Part shown: one piece after another, positions 42,315 through 51,119 of the stretch
Layout: every line of letters starts with the position of its first letter
How positions within the stretch are numbered: position 1 is the stretch's first letter
Assembly (NCBI GenBank): GCA_022793675.1
Contig: JAAWDH010000041.1
Location: forward strand, 124,001 to 188,000
Reading direction: 5' to 3'
Length of the DNA stretch: 64,000 nt
From: Oscillospiraceae bacterium
GTDB lineage: Bacteria; Bacillota; Clostridia; Oscillospirales; Ruminococcaceae
The notes under the pieces: generated by a model
Databases searched by the model: none
The model's input: the letters and a program-made list of their open reading frames with translations, nothing else
What the model was told of the DNA's origin: nothing
Translations under genes and position numbers: made by a program

Positions 42315-42779
42315 TCAATGTTTCTTGCCTGTGAGCTGTTCCACCGCCATTTCGGCCAGCACAACCTGCCCCATCGCGGCCTCAAGCCGTTTAAGCCCTT
42401 CCGTCTCAAGCCCAGGGGCAAAACGCCGAAGCAGCACTTCCATTGCCGCCCGCTTTTCATCTGGGCTGGAAAGCAGCCGGATTTTCCCAAAAGCGACGGC
42501 GCTTTGGTAATAGGTGGTAAATTCTTCCGGGCGCACTTCTGCCGCCAACACAGCAGTGAAGCAGGCCTTTTCGCAGTGGGCGATGGCGTCAAGCTTACGG
42601 CCTTCCGCCGCGCAGTGGAAATAGAGTTTTCCATCCTGCCAGGCGGCGTTGACCGGAACGCCGTAGGGGTAGCCGTTTTCACCTACCAAGCTGAGGATGC
42701 CGTAAGGCGCTGCCGCCAAGATTTTTTCGGCTTCAGCTTCAGCAAGCGCCCTGTCCTGCCGGCGGATTTTATAAAACAT
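42315..42779 (-). CDS. Flavin-binding split-barrel protein (NimA/PNPOx-like)
   Basis: 154 residues. Pyridoxamine-5'-phosphate-oxidase-like split barrel: RALAEAEAEKILAAAPYGILSLVGENGYPYGVPVNAA, in family terms the NimA-type N-terminal half (seen at about 9-45), then LYFHCAAEGRKLDAI near 53. Likely an FMN or heme-binding reductase of unknown substrate. The ATG at 42779 has TAAGGAGG upstream. It sits between argB (13 bp) and argD (24 bp), so it is cotranscribed, though no arginine role is known. Confidence 0.8.
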   Translation of the reverse strand: MFYKIRRQDRALAEAEAEKILAAAPYGILSLVGENGYPYGVPVNAAWQDGKLYFHCAAEGRKLDAIAHCEKACFTAVLAAEVRPEEFTTYYQSAVAFGKIRLLSSPDEKRAAMEVLLRRFAPGLETEGLKRLEAAMGQVVLAEMAVEQLTGKKH

Positions 42780-42792
42780 CTTGGGTGCCTCC

Positions 42793-43653
42793 TTAGTGGA
42801 ACAACGTCCCAACGCCTTCATTGGAAAGGATCTCAATCAGGATGGAATGGGCCAGCCGCCCGTCGATGATACAGGTCTTGGAAACCCCGCGGCGCACCGC
42901 TTCAACACAGCAGTCGATCTTAGGGATCATACCGCCGGAGATAATGCCCTGCTTTTTAAGGAAAGGGACGTCGCTGACGTTAACTTCAGGGATCAGCGTT
43001 GATTCATCGTTTTTGTCGGCCAATAGGCCTTTGATGTCGGTCATCAGAATCAGGTTTTCCGCCCCCAGCGCCGCCGCAATCCGAGCGGCGGCAGTATCGG
43101 CGTTGATGTTGTAGACCTGGCCGGCCTCATCGGTGGCGATCGTGGCGACGACCGGGATATAGCCCTTTTCCAGCGCGTCGGCGATGGGCTTGACGCTGAC
43201 ATCGGTAATCTCGCCGACAAAGCCTAAATCCTCGCTGCTTTCCATCTTTTTGACCGAGATCATCCGCCCATCCGACCCGCAAAGCCCCAGCGCGGTGCCG
43301 CCGGCCTGCTCTAAAAGCGAGACAAGCTCCTTATTGACTTTACCCGCCAGCACCATCCGCACAATTTCGGCGGTTTCGGCGTCGGTGTAACGAAGCCCGC
43401 CCACAAAGCGGCTTTCGATCCCCACCCTTTTCAGCATTTCGCTGATTTCCGGGCCGCCGCCATGCACCAGCACCACCCGGATGCCCACCAATGAAAGCAA
43501 TACAATATCGCTCATCACCGCGTCTTTCAGCTCCGGGCTGGTCATCGCGTTGCCGCCGTATTTGACCACGACAACCTTGTCGTGGTAGCGTTGGATGTAA
43601 GGCAGGGCGTCGTTTAGAACCTGGGCTTTGACCAGGTTGGAAATGTGTTCCAT
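42793..43653 (-). CDS. argB: Acetylglutamate kinase
   Basis: 286 residues, amino acid kinase fold. Phosphorylates N-acetylglutamate. VVVKYGGNAM near 28, VLVHGGGPEIS near 62, and DIKGLLADKNDESTLI near 203 are present. The N-terminal extension (ISNLVKAQVLNDALPYIQRY) resembles that of arginine-inhibited hexameric enzymes. Confidence 0.97.
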   Translation of the reverse strand: MEHISNLVKAQVLNDALPYIQRYHDKVVVVKYGGNAMTSPELKDAVMSDIVLLSLVGIRVVLVHGGGPEISEMLKRVGIESRFVGGLRYTDAETAEIVRMVLAGKVNKELVSLLEQAGGTALGLCGSDGRMISVKKMESSEDLGFVGEITDVSVKPIADALEKGYIPVVATIATDEAGQVYNINADTAAARIAAALGAENLILMTDIKGLLADKNDESTLIPEVNVSDVPFLKKQGIISGGMIPKIDCCVEAVRRGVSKTCIIDGRLAHSILIEILSNEGVGTLFH

Positions 43654-43674
43654 ATTTATCCGTCCTTTTGGGGG

Positions 43675-44913
43675 TTACGAGCGGTAATCCCCATTGATTT
43701 TGACATAATCGTAGGTCAGGTCGCAGCCCCAGGCCACAGCCGACTCCTCACCGCTGTGAAGGTCCAAGAGGATTTTGACTTCGTCCTTCAGCAGTACCTC
43801 TTTAGCCTTTTCTTCCGAGAAGGGCACGCCCATGCCGTCCTTGCAGACCAGCACAGACCCTGCCTCAGAGGCAAAGGACATCTCCACCCGCAGCACATCG
43901 GTTTCGACAGGCGCATAACCAATGGCGCAGAGCACCCGCCCCCAGTTGGCGTCGGCCCCAAAGACAGCCGCTTTGACCAACGACGAGCAGATGACCGATT
44001 TGGCGACGGCCTTGGCCTGGCCGACAGTCTCCGCACCGGTAACTATGCATTCCATCAGCCGGGTTGCCCCTTCCCCGTCGGCAGCAATCATCCGCGATAG
44101 GTTCATCAGCGCCGCGTAAAGGCCGTTGACAAATGTTTCAAAGTCTTCGTCCTGGGCGGCAATCTGAGGGTTGCCGGCTTCGCCGGAAGCCATAATGCAG
44201 CAGGTATCATTGGTGGAAGTGTCGCCGTCGACGCTGACCATATTGAAGGTGTCTGCTACGACGCGGCTGAGGGCCAGCTGCAAAAGACTGGGGGCAATGG
44301 CGGCGTCGGTGGTCAGGAAACAAAGCATCGTTGCCATATTGGGATGGATCATCCCGGAACCTTTGGCACAGCCGGCGATGCGCACAACGCTTTCACCGAC
44401 CATGAACTCAACCGCCAGTTCCTTGCAGACGGTATCGGTGGTCATGATAGCCTGAGCAAAATCATGGCCGCCGTCGGCGCGCAGCGCCCCCGCCAGTGCA
44501 GGCATCCCCTCTTCGATAGGCTCCATCGGCAGCGGCTGGCCAATGACGCCGGTAGAGGCGACAACCATGTCCTCTTCCCGGATATCCAGCGTTTCAGCTG
44601 CTAGGCGGCACATCTCCTCCGCTTTTTCGACGCCGTCGGCGCAGCAGGTGTTGGCGATGCCGCTGTTAGCGACCACCGCCTGGGCGTAGCCGTTGGCCAG
44701 ATGGCGGCGGGTGACCTCAATCGGCGCGCCCTTGACCCGGTTCTGGGTATAGACGGCAGCCGTCGGGACAGGTTTGGCGGCGGCAAGCAGCGCCAGATCC
44801 TTCTTGGATTTGCTGGCGCGAATGCCGCAGTGCAGGCCGGCCGCCTTAAAACCTTTGGGCGCGGTCACGCCGCCTTCGACAAACTTGAATCCGTTGAATT
44901 GTACCAGTGTCAT
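43675..44913 (-). CDS. argJ: Ornithine acetyltransferase / amino-acid acetyltransferase
   Basis: 412 residues. Ntn-fold enzyme that moves the acetyl group from acetylornithine to glutamate, and may also make acetylglutamate from acetyl-CoA. Self-cleavage occurs before the Thr of HPNMATMLCF (near 188), giving alpha and beta chains. SVDGDTSTND and the ANWGR segment are family signatures. Its ATG overlaps the methyltransferase stop by 4 bp. Confidence 0.97.
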   Translation of the reverse strand: MTLVQFNGFKFVEGGVTAPKGFKAAGLHCGIRASKSKKDLALLAAAKPVPTAAVYTQNRVKGAPIEVTRRHLANGYAQAVVANSGIANTCCADGVEKAEEMCRLAAETLDIREEDMVVASTGVIGQPLPMEPIEEGMPALAGALRADGGHDFAQAIMTTDTVCKELAVEFMVGESVVRIAGCAKGSGMIHPNMATMLCFLTTDAAIAPSLLQLALSRVVADTFNMVSVDGDTSTNDTCCIMASGEAGNPQIAAQDEDFETFVNGLYAALMNLSRMIAADGEGATRLMECIVTGAETVGQAKAVAKSVICSSLVKAAVFGADANWGRVLCAIGYAPVETDVLRVEMSFASEAGSVLVCKDGMGVPFSEEKAKEVLLKDEVKILLDLHSGEESAVAWGCDLTYDYVKINGDYRS

Positions 44914-45725
44914 GGTGTCAGATACTCCTTTAATGTTTTCTCCCGCTCTTTGCGCAGCAAAAGCAGGGCCGCTTCATGCAGGATCGTAAACTGTTCCGGC
45001 AGCGTTTGAAGCATCGCCAGGTGATCCTTTTCAAAGGCGGCAATTTTTTCCGGCGGCAAACTGGCCCCGACGCCGCGGCAGGCGCGCATCCGCCCGTTCC
45101 AGCTCTCGCGGGTGAAGGGAACCTGCAGGTCGAAGGTCTCCTGCCGCTCTACAGCAAAAAGCGGGGCTGCCCAGGCAGGCGGCGCCAGTTTGGTACGGGT
45201 AAAGCCATGGCCGCTCCAGTCGGGGTTATGGGCAAGGACGATTTCCTCGCTGCGGCCGGCGATTTCATCTTCGTGCGGCAGCCAGTTCATATAGAGGATA
45301 GCGAAAAGGCCGTCGTCTTTCAGCATCCGGGCGATGTTGGGCAGCAGCTTTGCCCTGTCAAAATAAAGGAAACATTGGCAGGCCGTCACAGCGTCGAAAG
45401 AGGCGTCGGGGAAGTCCAGTGTTTCCGCCTCGGCCACCCGGTAGCGGATAGGCAGCCCCAACCCGACAGTCAGCGCCGCAGCGGCGGCAATCTGGTTCGG
45501 CGAACGGTCGACGCCGATAAAATAAGCGCCATACTTGGCCATATGCCGGGGCAGCACGCCGGTGCCGGTGCCAATATCCAGCACTTCCTGGTCGGGCAGC
45601 CCGACGCCCGCCTCCAAAAGTCTCTGATAAAATGCTTCGGGGTAGACGTCGCGGTAACGGGCATAGTCTGTCGATGTCCGGCCCCAAGAAAAGGCGCGGC
45701 CGCGGTCAATCCCATCCTGCTGCAT
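44910..45725 (-). CDS. Class I SAM-dependent methyltransferase
   Basis: 271 residues. SAM-binding motif I is VLDIGTGTGVLPRHMAKYG near 48-66, followed by IGVDRSPNQI, and motif post-II FDAVTACQCFLYFD near 107. Substrate unknown; its relatives are general UbiE/Methyltransf_11-type enzymes. Position between argC (36 bp) and argJ (4-bp overlap) means coupled expression with arginine synthesis. Confidence 0.85.
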   Translation of the reverse strand: MQQDGIDRGRAFSWGRTSTDYARYRDVYPEAFYQRLLEAGVGLPDQEVLDIGTGTGVLPRHMAKYGAYFIGVDRSPNQIAAAAALTVGLGLPIRYRVAEAETLDFPDASFDAVTACQCFLYFDRAKLLPNIARMLKDDGLFAILYMNWLPHEDEIAGRSEEIVLAHNPDWSGHGFTRTKLAPPAWAAPLFAVERQETFDLQVPFTRESWNGRMRACRGVGASLPPEKIAAFEKDHLAMLQTLPEQFTILHEAALLLLRKEREKTLKEYLTP

Positions 45726-45761
45726 TGCCCATCCCCCTTTCCGGCGTACTGCTGTTGCTTT

Positions 45762-46697
45762 TTACAGGACCAGCCCCGTTTCCTCCGGACAGCCCAGCAT
45801 CAGGTTCATATTCTGGATTGCCGCGCCGGAAGCCCCCTTGCCAAGGTTGTCAAAAAGGGCGGTGACTATGGTCTGTTCATTGTTGCCGCAGACAATCAGC
45901 TGCAATGAATCCTTCCCAGCCATCCTATTGGCGGCAATCATCGGTTCCTCCCAGCCAAAAGGCGCAACGGTGACAAGTTTTTGGCCTTCATAGTAAAATC
46001 GCAGCGCCTCCCAGACATCCTTGGCGCTGCGGCCGCCAATCAGCGGGCTGTGCAGCGGCACCGTCGTCGCCATGCCTTTGTAGTAGTCGTCGACAATCGG
46101 CGTAAACACCGGCGTCTGGGAAAGCCCGCCGCGCATCTGCATCTCCGGCAGGTGCTTGTGATTAAGGCCCAGCCCATAGATACGCGGGGCAGAAAAGGCC
46201 TCGTCGCGGCCTCCGTCTTCATACTGGGCAATCATCTTCTTGCCGCCGCCGGAATAGCCGGTCAGCGAAAAGCAGCTAACCAGCTGATCGCGCCCTATAA
46301 CGTTAAGCGAAACCAGCGGAAAAACGATGCTGATGAAACCAGTAGCGTGGCAGCCGGGGTTTGACACCCGTTTCCCTTCAGCGATAAGCGCCCGATGGAG
46401 CTTTGACAGCTCCGGAAAGCCATACTGCCAATCCGCCGCCACGCGATGGGCAGTCGAACAGTCAATAACGCGGGTTTTAGGGTTGTCAATCAGCGAAACC
46501 GACTCCTTAGCCGCCTCGTCGGGCAGGCAGAGGAAGGCTATTTCCGCCGCATTGAGGAACTTTTTGCGTTCAGCCGGATCCTTGCGCTTTTCCTCGTCAA
46601 TCTGCAAAAGCTCGATATCCGGCCGGCTGGCCAGCCGCTCATAAATCTGCAGGCCGGTTGTCCCTTCCCGTCCGTCAATAAATACAGCCGTTTTCAT
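45762..46697 (-). CDS. argC: N-acetyl-gamma-glutamyl-phosphate reductase, type 2
   Basis: 311 residues, the short type-2 form. Reduces acetylglutamyl phosphate to the semialdehyde with NADPH. IDGREGTTGLQIYERL at the N-terminus binds the nucleotide, VSNPGCHATGF near 111 holds the catalytic Cys, and GLNHKHLPEM near 175 fits. The ATG at 46697 overlaps the argH stop by 4 bp and has GAGGGG upstream; a frame to 46817 is rejected. Confidence 0.95.
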   Translation of the reverse strand: MKTAVFIDGREGTTGLQIYERLASRPDIELLQIDEEKRKDPAERKKFLNAAEIAFLCLPDEAAKESVSLIDNPKTRVIDCSTAHRVAADWQYGFPELSKLHRALIAEGKRVSNPGCHATGFISIVFPLVSLNVIGRDQLVSCFSLTGYSGGGKKMIAQYEDGGRDEAFSAPRIYGLGLNHKHLPEMQMRGGLSQTPVFTPIVDDYYKGMATTVPLHSPLIGGRSAKDVWEALRFYYEGQKLVTVAPFGWEEPMIAANRMAGKDSLQLIVCGNNEQTIVTALFDNLGKGASGAAIQNMNLMLGCPEETGLVL

Positions 46698-48103
46698 TCT
46701 GGCATCCCCTCTCCATCCTCCTGGCCAAGCCCCCGCAGGCGCTCCTCTGCCCAGGCAATCTGCCGCCCAACGCTTTCTTTCGCCGGCCCGCCTAGAGAAT
46801 TTCTGGTCATCGCACAAGCGGTAAGGTCAATAGCGGCATAAATATCCGCCTCAAACAACGGCGAGAGCTTCTGGTACTCCTCAAGCGGCAGCGTTTCCAG
46901 TGTCAGCCCCTTGTCGACGCAAAGGCCAACCAGCGTCCCGGTAACCTTATAGGCGTCCCGGAAAGGCAGGCCCTTGCGGACCAGGTAATCGGCGCAGTCA
47001 GTGGCGTTGATAAAGCCTTTGGCAGCGGCAGCCCGCATATTCCCTTTCAGCACGCTGGCGGTGCGCAGCATCGGCTCAAAGGTGGAAAGGCAGAGCTTTA
47101 CGGTGTCAACGGCGTCGAAGATAGCTTCCTTATCCTCCTGCATATCCTTATTATAAGCCAGCGGCAGCGACTTCATCATCGCCAGCAGCGTCACAAGGTC
47201 GCCATACACCCGCCCGGTCTTGCCCCGCACCAGCTCGGCGACATCGGGGTTTTTCTTCTGCGGCATAATTGAGGAGCCGGTGGCAAAGGCGTCGTCCAGC
47301 TCCAGAAACTTGAACTCCCAGCTGCACCAGAGGATTACTTCCTCAGAAAACCTTGACAAGTGCATCATCACAATGGCCAGCGCGCCCGCCAGCTCGATAC
47401 AGAAATCGCGGTCGGATACCCCGTCCAGGCTGTTCATCACCGGAGCCGCAAACCCCAGCGCCGAAGCCGTCAGCGCCCGATCGATGGGGTATGCCGTACC
47501 GGCCAGCGCCCCGCTCCCCAACGGGCATTCGTCCATCCGTTCCCGGGTATCGGCAAGCCGTCCAAGATCCCGCAGAAACATGGAGGCATAGGCCATCAGA
47601 TGATGGGCGAAAGTGATGGGCTGGGCGCGCTGCAGGTGGGTATAGCCCGGCATAATGGTTTCCGTATGGGCCTTGGCCATCTCACAGAGGGTTTGGGTAA
47701 GCTTTTCCAGAAGCCCTGAGATTTCGTCAATCTCGTCCCGCAGCACCAGCCGGATATCCAGCGCCACCTGGTCATTGCGGCTGCGGGCGGTATGGAGGCG
47801 CTTACCAGCGTCGCCGATGCGGGCGGTCAGCTCGGCCTCAATAAACATATGGATATCCTCAGCCGCCGGGTCGAACTGCAGCGCCCCGCTGCCCAGGTCG
47901 TCAAGGATGCCTGTCAGGCCGTCGATGATCCGCTCGCAGTCCTCTTCGGGGATAATCCCCTGTTCCGCCAGCATGGCAGCATGGGCGATACTGCCGGCGA
48001 TATCCTGCCGGTACATCCGGCAGTCAAAAGCAATGGATGAATTAAAGTCGTTGACCCCGCTGTCGGTCTCTTTTTTAAAGCGGCCGGCCCACATTTTCGG
48101 CAT
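46694..48103 (-). CDS. argH: Argininosuccinate lyase
   Basis: 469 residues. Splits argininosuccinate to arginine and fumarate, the last arginine step. MWAGRFKKETD at the N-terminus, TARSRNDQVALDIRL near 106-120, and SSIMPQKKNPDVAEL near 275 (the catalytic serine loop) are diagnostic. The ATG near 48103 follows AAGGAGAGG. The 91-bp gap to argG holds a GCCGCT/AGCGGC hairpin. Confidence 0.97.
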   Translation of the reverse strand: MPKMWAGRFKKETDSGVNDFNSSIAFDCRMYRQDIAGSIAHAAMLAEQGIIPEEDCERIIDGLTGILDDLGSGALQFDPAAEDIHMFIEAELTARIGDAGKRLHTARSRNDQVALDIRLVLRDEIDEISGLLEKLTQTLCEMAKAHTETIMPGYTHLQRAQPITFAHHLMAYASMFLRDLGRLADTRERMDECPLGSGALAGTAYPIDRALTASALGFAAPVMNSLDGVSDRDFCIELAGALAIVMMHLSRFSEEVILWCSWEFKFLELDDAFATGSSIMPQKKNPDVAELVRGKTGRVYGDLVTLLAMMKSLPLAYNKDMQEDKEAIFDAVDTVKLCLSTFEPMLRTASVLKGNMRAAAAKGFINATDCADYLVRKGLPFRDAYKVTGTLVGLCVDKGLTLETLPLEEYQKLSPLFEADIYAAIDLTACAMTRNSLGGPAKESVGRQIAWAEERLRGLGQEDGEGMPE

Positions 48104-48194
48104 ATGAAAATTCCTCTCCTTTAACGAAAAAAGGGATTTCGCCGCTATGCCCGGCAAATTGGGGCACAGCGGCAGTTACGGTTATAAAAGGGGC

Positions 48195-49418
48195 TTATTG
48201 CTGGCCGCGCTGCTCATCAAGCATCGCTTTGACCTGGATCGGCAAGCCAAAGAGGTTGATAAAGCCCTGGGAGTCCTTCTGGTCGTAAACATGGTCTTCG
48301 CTGAAAGTCGCGACTTCCTCGTCGTAGAGGGTGTAAGGCGAGGTAACGCCGGCGTTGATGATGTTGCCCTTGTAAAGCTTCAGCCGCACTTCGCCGGTGA
48401 CAGTCTGCTGCGTCTGGTCGACAAAGGCCGACAACGCCTCCCGCAGCGGGGTGTACCACTGGCCGTTATAGACCAAGTCGGCAAATTTCAGCGCCACCTG
48501 CTGCTTGAAATGCTGGGTCTCCTTGTCCAGGCAGATGGTCTCAAGCACCTCATGGGCGTGATAAAGGATAGAGCCGCCAGGGGTCTCGTAAACGCCCCTG
48601 GACTTCATGCCCACCAGCCGGTTCTCAACAATATCGGCCAACCCAACGCCGTTGGCGCCGCCGATACGGTTAAGAGTCTTAATCAGCGTTACGCCGTCCA
48701 TCCGCTCGCCGTTCAGGGCCACTGGGATGCCCTTCTCGAAGGTCAAGGTCAGGTAGGTGGGGGTATCGGGGGCCTGTTCAGGAGAAACGCCCATTTCGAG
48801 GAAGCCAGGCTTGTCATACTGCGGCTCGTTGGCGGGATCTTCCAGGTCAAGGCCCTCATGGGACAGGTGCCAAAGGTTCATATCCTTGGAGTAGTTGGTT
48901 TCGCGGCTGATCTTAATCGGGATGTTGTGAGCCTCGGCGTAGGCAATCTCTTCCTCCCTGGATTTGATGTCCCAGATACGCCAGGGGGCGATAATTTTCA
49001 TATGGGGGGCGAAGGCCTTGATGGCTAACTCAAAACGCACCTGGTCGTTGCCCTTGCCGGTGCAGCCATGACAGATCGCGTCCGCGCCCTCGGCTTTGGC
49101 GATTTCAACAATCCGCTTGGCGATAGGGGGACGGGCGAAAGAGGTGCCCAACAGGTACTTGCCCTCGTAGACCGCCCCGGCTTTCAGGGTCGGGAAAACG
49201 TATTCGTCAACAAATTCCTGTTGGATATCGGCGATGTAGAGCTTGGAAGCGCCGGTTTTCTTGGCGCGCTCCTCCAGCCCCTCCAGTTCGGCGTCCTGTC
49301 CAACGTTGCCGGCCACGCAGATGACTTCGCAGCCATAATTTTCCTTCAGCCAGGGGATGATGATAGAGGTGTCCAGCCCGCCGGAATAGGCCAGCACAAC
49401 TTTTTTGATTTCGCTCAT
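48195..49418 (-). CDS. argG: Argininosuccinate synthase
   Basis: 407 residues. ATP-dependent joining of citrulline and aspartate. [20 protein letters not shown] at the N-terminus is the N-type ATP pyrophosphatase P-loop; [13 protein letters not shown] near 118 and [13 protein letters not shown] near 277 are signatures. First gene of the arginine operon. GAAAGGACG precedes the ATG. Confidence 0.97.
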   Translation of the reverse strand: MSEIKKVVLAYSGGLDTSIIIPWLKENYGCEVICVAGNVGQDAELEGLEERAKKTGASKLYIADIQQEFVDEYVFPTLKAGAVYEGKYLLGTSFARPPIAKRIVEIAKAEGADAICHGCTGKGNDQVRFELAIKAFAPHMKIIAPWRIWDIKSREEEIAYAEAHNIPIKISRETNYSKDMNLWHLSHEGLDLEDPANEPQYDKPGFLEMGVSPEQAPDTPTYLTLTFEKGIPVALNGERMDGVTLIKTLNRIGGANGVGLADIVENRLVGMKSRGVYETPGGSILYHAHEVLETICLDKETQHFKQQVALKFADLVYNGQWYTPLREALSAFVDQTQQTVTGEVRLKLYKGNIINAGVTSPYTLYDEEVATFSEDHVYDQKDSQGFINLFGLPIQVKAMLDEQRGQQ

Positions 49419-49484
49419 AAAAAACGTCCTTTCTGATAACCGGGCGGCCCGCCGCCCGCAGCATATTCAACGGTTCTGTTTCCT

Positions 49485-49512
49485 ATTATACGCCCCTCGC
49501 GGAAAATTGCAA
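49485..49512 (-). promoter_or_regulatory. Promoter of the arginine operon
   Basis: Minus strand TTGCAA (49507-49512), 16-bp spacer, TATAAT (49485-49490). A GGGCGG-CGGG-CCGCCC hairpin (49442-49457) lies in the short leader. Confidence 0.75.
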
Positions 49513-49561
49513 GGGTTTTTTGCGTATTTGCGGTAATTTCGGATAATTATACAAATAAACG

Positions 49562-49586
49562 CGAATATTTCTGAATATTATTGAAT
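49562..49586. promoter_or_regulatory. Candidate arginine-repressor region
   Basis: Three GAAT half-sites on the plus strand at 49563, 49573 and 49583, exactly 10 bp apart, two of them as TGAAT, in an AT-rich block about 50 bp upstream of the argG -35. ArgR/AhrC boxes are built from TGAAT-type half-sites, but here they are direct repeats and not a clean palindrome. No argR gene is in the window. Confidence 0.35.
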
Positions 49587-49647
49587 GCTTGGCGTTATAG
49601 GGGCGCAGGCTGTTTCCTGAAGAATGGCCCGAACGCCCCCTGCAAAC

Positions 49648-49792
49648 CAGGGCAACAGCATTTAGAGATCTGGAAGGATACGAAAGATACGGGTCGCTTT
49701 TGAAGAAAGCCAAGCTTAGCAGAGCTAAGCCCGCAAAACTTTTAATCGCCAAGATACCCATGCACCCTCAAAAACCGCTTTCTGCGCCGATA
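49648..49792 (+). repeat. Interspersed intergenic repeat, long form
   Basis: CAGGGCAACAGCATTTAGAG at 49648 matches 56726 exactly. The core then runs from GATACGGGTCGC (about 49686) through AAAGCCAAGCTTAGC-AGA-GCTAAGCCCGC, AAAACTTTTAATCGCCAAGA and TACCCATGCACCCTCAAAAA to CTGCGCCGATA. Unlike the copies at 39822 and 56752 it contains the extra TTAGC/GCTAA stem-loop, as in the 7129 copies. Confidence 0.85.
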
Positions 49793-49842
49793 AGTTCTAT
49801 CATTTTTAAGTGCTGTCACCCTGCCCTGCAAGCAAAAGGGGG

Positions 49843-49871
49843 TTGTTTTTGGAAAGGGTTTATGCTATACT
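49843..49871 (+). promoter_or_regulatory. Promoter of the SUFU-domain gene
   Basis: TTGTTT (49843-49848), 17 bp, TATACT (49866-49871), giving a leader of about 28 nt. Confidence 0.65.
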
Positions 49872-49905
49872 TTTTATGAAAAACATATAGGAAAGAGGAA
49901 TGGAC

Positions 49906-50967
49906 ATGGACAGACAAGCCCTGTTGAAACAGCTGGCCCAGTGGCATGACGAGGACTGCCACCAGCAGATTGTGGATGCGATCCTCGCTATCTCCGAAGA
50001 TGAGCGGGACTATGACCTTACCAGCCTGCTGGCCCGCGCCTATAACAACCTTGGCGAATATGACCGCGCTATCAGGCTGTTGGGTTCGATAGAAAAGGAA
50101 GGCCAAAACGACCCTTTGTGGCATTACCGGATGGGCTTTGCCTACCTTTACGGCGGATTCCTGCACAAGGCTTCTGAACATCTGAGGAAGGCCAAAAAGC
50201 TGGACCCTGCTGATTCTGACGCCGACCATCTGTTGGAAATCTGCCGTTTCCGTTCCAACCGCGACAGCGAAAAGCGGGTGCATGAGGAAATGGCGACTGC
50301 CGAGGTCTATAAGCCGGAGGAAATCGAGGCCTTAGAGAAATTTATCCAATCCTCTTTCGGCGACTTCGAGCGGGTGTTCCATGAGATTTTCTCCCCTGAT
50401 ATCCACCTGGATATCGCCATTATCCCGCCCACCGCCCACCGGAATTTTTACACGCTGGTCACGATGGGGATGGGCGCGCACCGGATGCGGGTGCCGCGGG
50501 ACCTCAAAAGCAAGCGGCTGGAACGCGCCGAACTGATGATTTCACTGCCGCCTGACTGGAAAATCGACAGCCACGAGGAACGCTGGTATTGGCCCATCCG
50601 GCTTTTGAAGCAGCTAGGGCGGCTCCCCGGCAACGACAACACCTGGCTGGGGATGGGACACACAATCGATATGGGCAGCCCCTTCGCCGAAACCCGGATG
50701 TGCGGCGCGATCCTCTGCGCCCCCTGCATCTCCCGCAAGGTCGTGGGGCCGTTAGACGTCCCAGGCAGCGAGGAGGAAGTGCGCTGCCGGATGCCCGACG
50801 GAAGCGACATCTGTTTTTATCAGGTGCTGCCCATCTACCGCGACGAGATGGAGCTGAAGGTTGGAGCCAATGCCGACAAGCTCTTTTCAATGTTCAGCGG
50901 CAGGCTTTCGCCGGTGGTAGATGTCAAAAGGCGGAATTTTGCTGAAATTAAGGATAGCTTCTCCTAA
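49906..50967 (+). CDS. TPR plus Suppressor-of-fused-domain protein
   Basis: 353 residues. Two or three TPR-like helical repeats (about 35-110; ARAYNNLGEYDRAIRLL, then YRMGFAYLYGGFLHKASEHL split across repeats), then a SUFU-like domain (about 150-350) with YTLVTMGMGAHRM and the GMGHTIDMG segment. Bacterial SUFU proteins are mostly uncharacterised; some sit beside polymorphic toxins as immunity proteins, but no toxin gene is adjacent. The ATG at 49906 is used because AAAGAGGA is 5-6 bp upstream; the ATG at 49900 is too close. Confidence 0.78.
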   Translation: MDRQALLKQLAQWHDEDCHQQIVDAILAISEDERDYDLTSLLARAYNNLGEYDRAIRLLGSIEKEGQNDPLWHYRMGFAYLYGGFLHKASEHLRKAKKLDPADSDADHLLEICRFRSNRDSEKRVHEEMATAEVYKPEEIEALEKFIQSSFGDFERVFHEIFSPDIHLDIAIIPPTAHRNFYTLVTMGMGAHRMRVPRDLKSKRLERAELMISLPPDWKIDSHEERWYWPIRLLKQLGRLPGNDNTWLGMGHTIDMGSPFAETRMCGAILCAPCISRKVVGPLDVPGSEEEVRCRMPDGSDICFYQVLPIYRDEMELKVGANADKLFSMFSGRLSPVVDVKRRNFAEIKDSFS

Positions 50968-51048
50968 AATAGGGGTTGCAGGAGACAGAAGGGCAACGCT
51001 TTTTGAAGGGAACCCTAGCTTAGCAGATTTAAACGGCTTTTTATTGCA

Positions 51049-51096
51049 AAAACGGCAGGCGCCCGAAAAAAATGCGGGGGCCTGCCGTTTTCTAAT
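51049..51096. terminator. Bidirectional terminator
   Basis: Stem AAAACGGCAGGCGCCCG / CGGGGGCCTGCCGTTTT with an A-rich loop, between the converging SUFU and GNAT genes. A fragment like the interspersed repeat (GCTTTTTGAAGG, CCTAGCTTAGCAGA) lies just before it at about 50999-51027. Confidence 0.8.
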
Positions 51097-51119
51097 GCCT
51101 GTTGGGTCCTTTGTATTTT

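Noticed and set aside
49906-50967. SUFU protein as an immunity protein of a polymorphic toxin system
   Set aside because: Neighbours are argG and an acetyltransferase; no toxin, secretion or repeat-containing gene is near.
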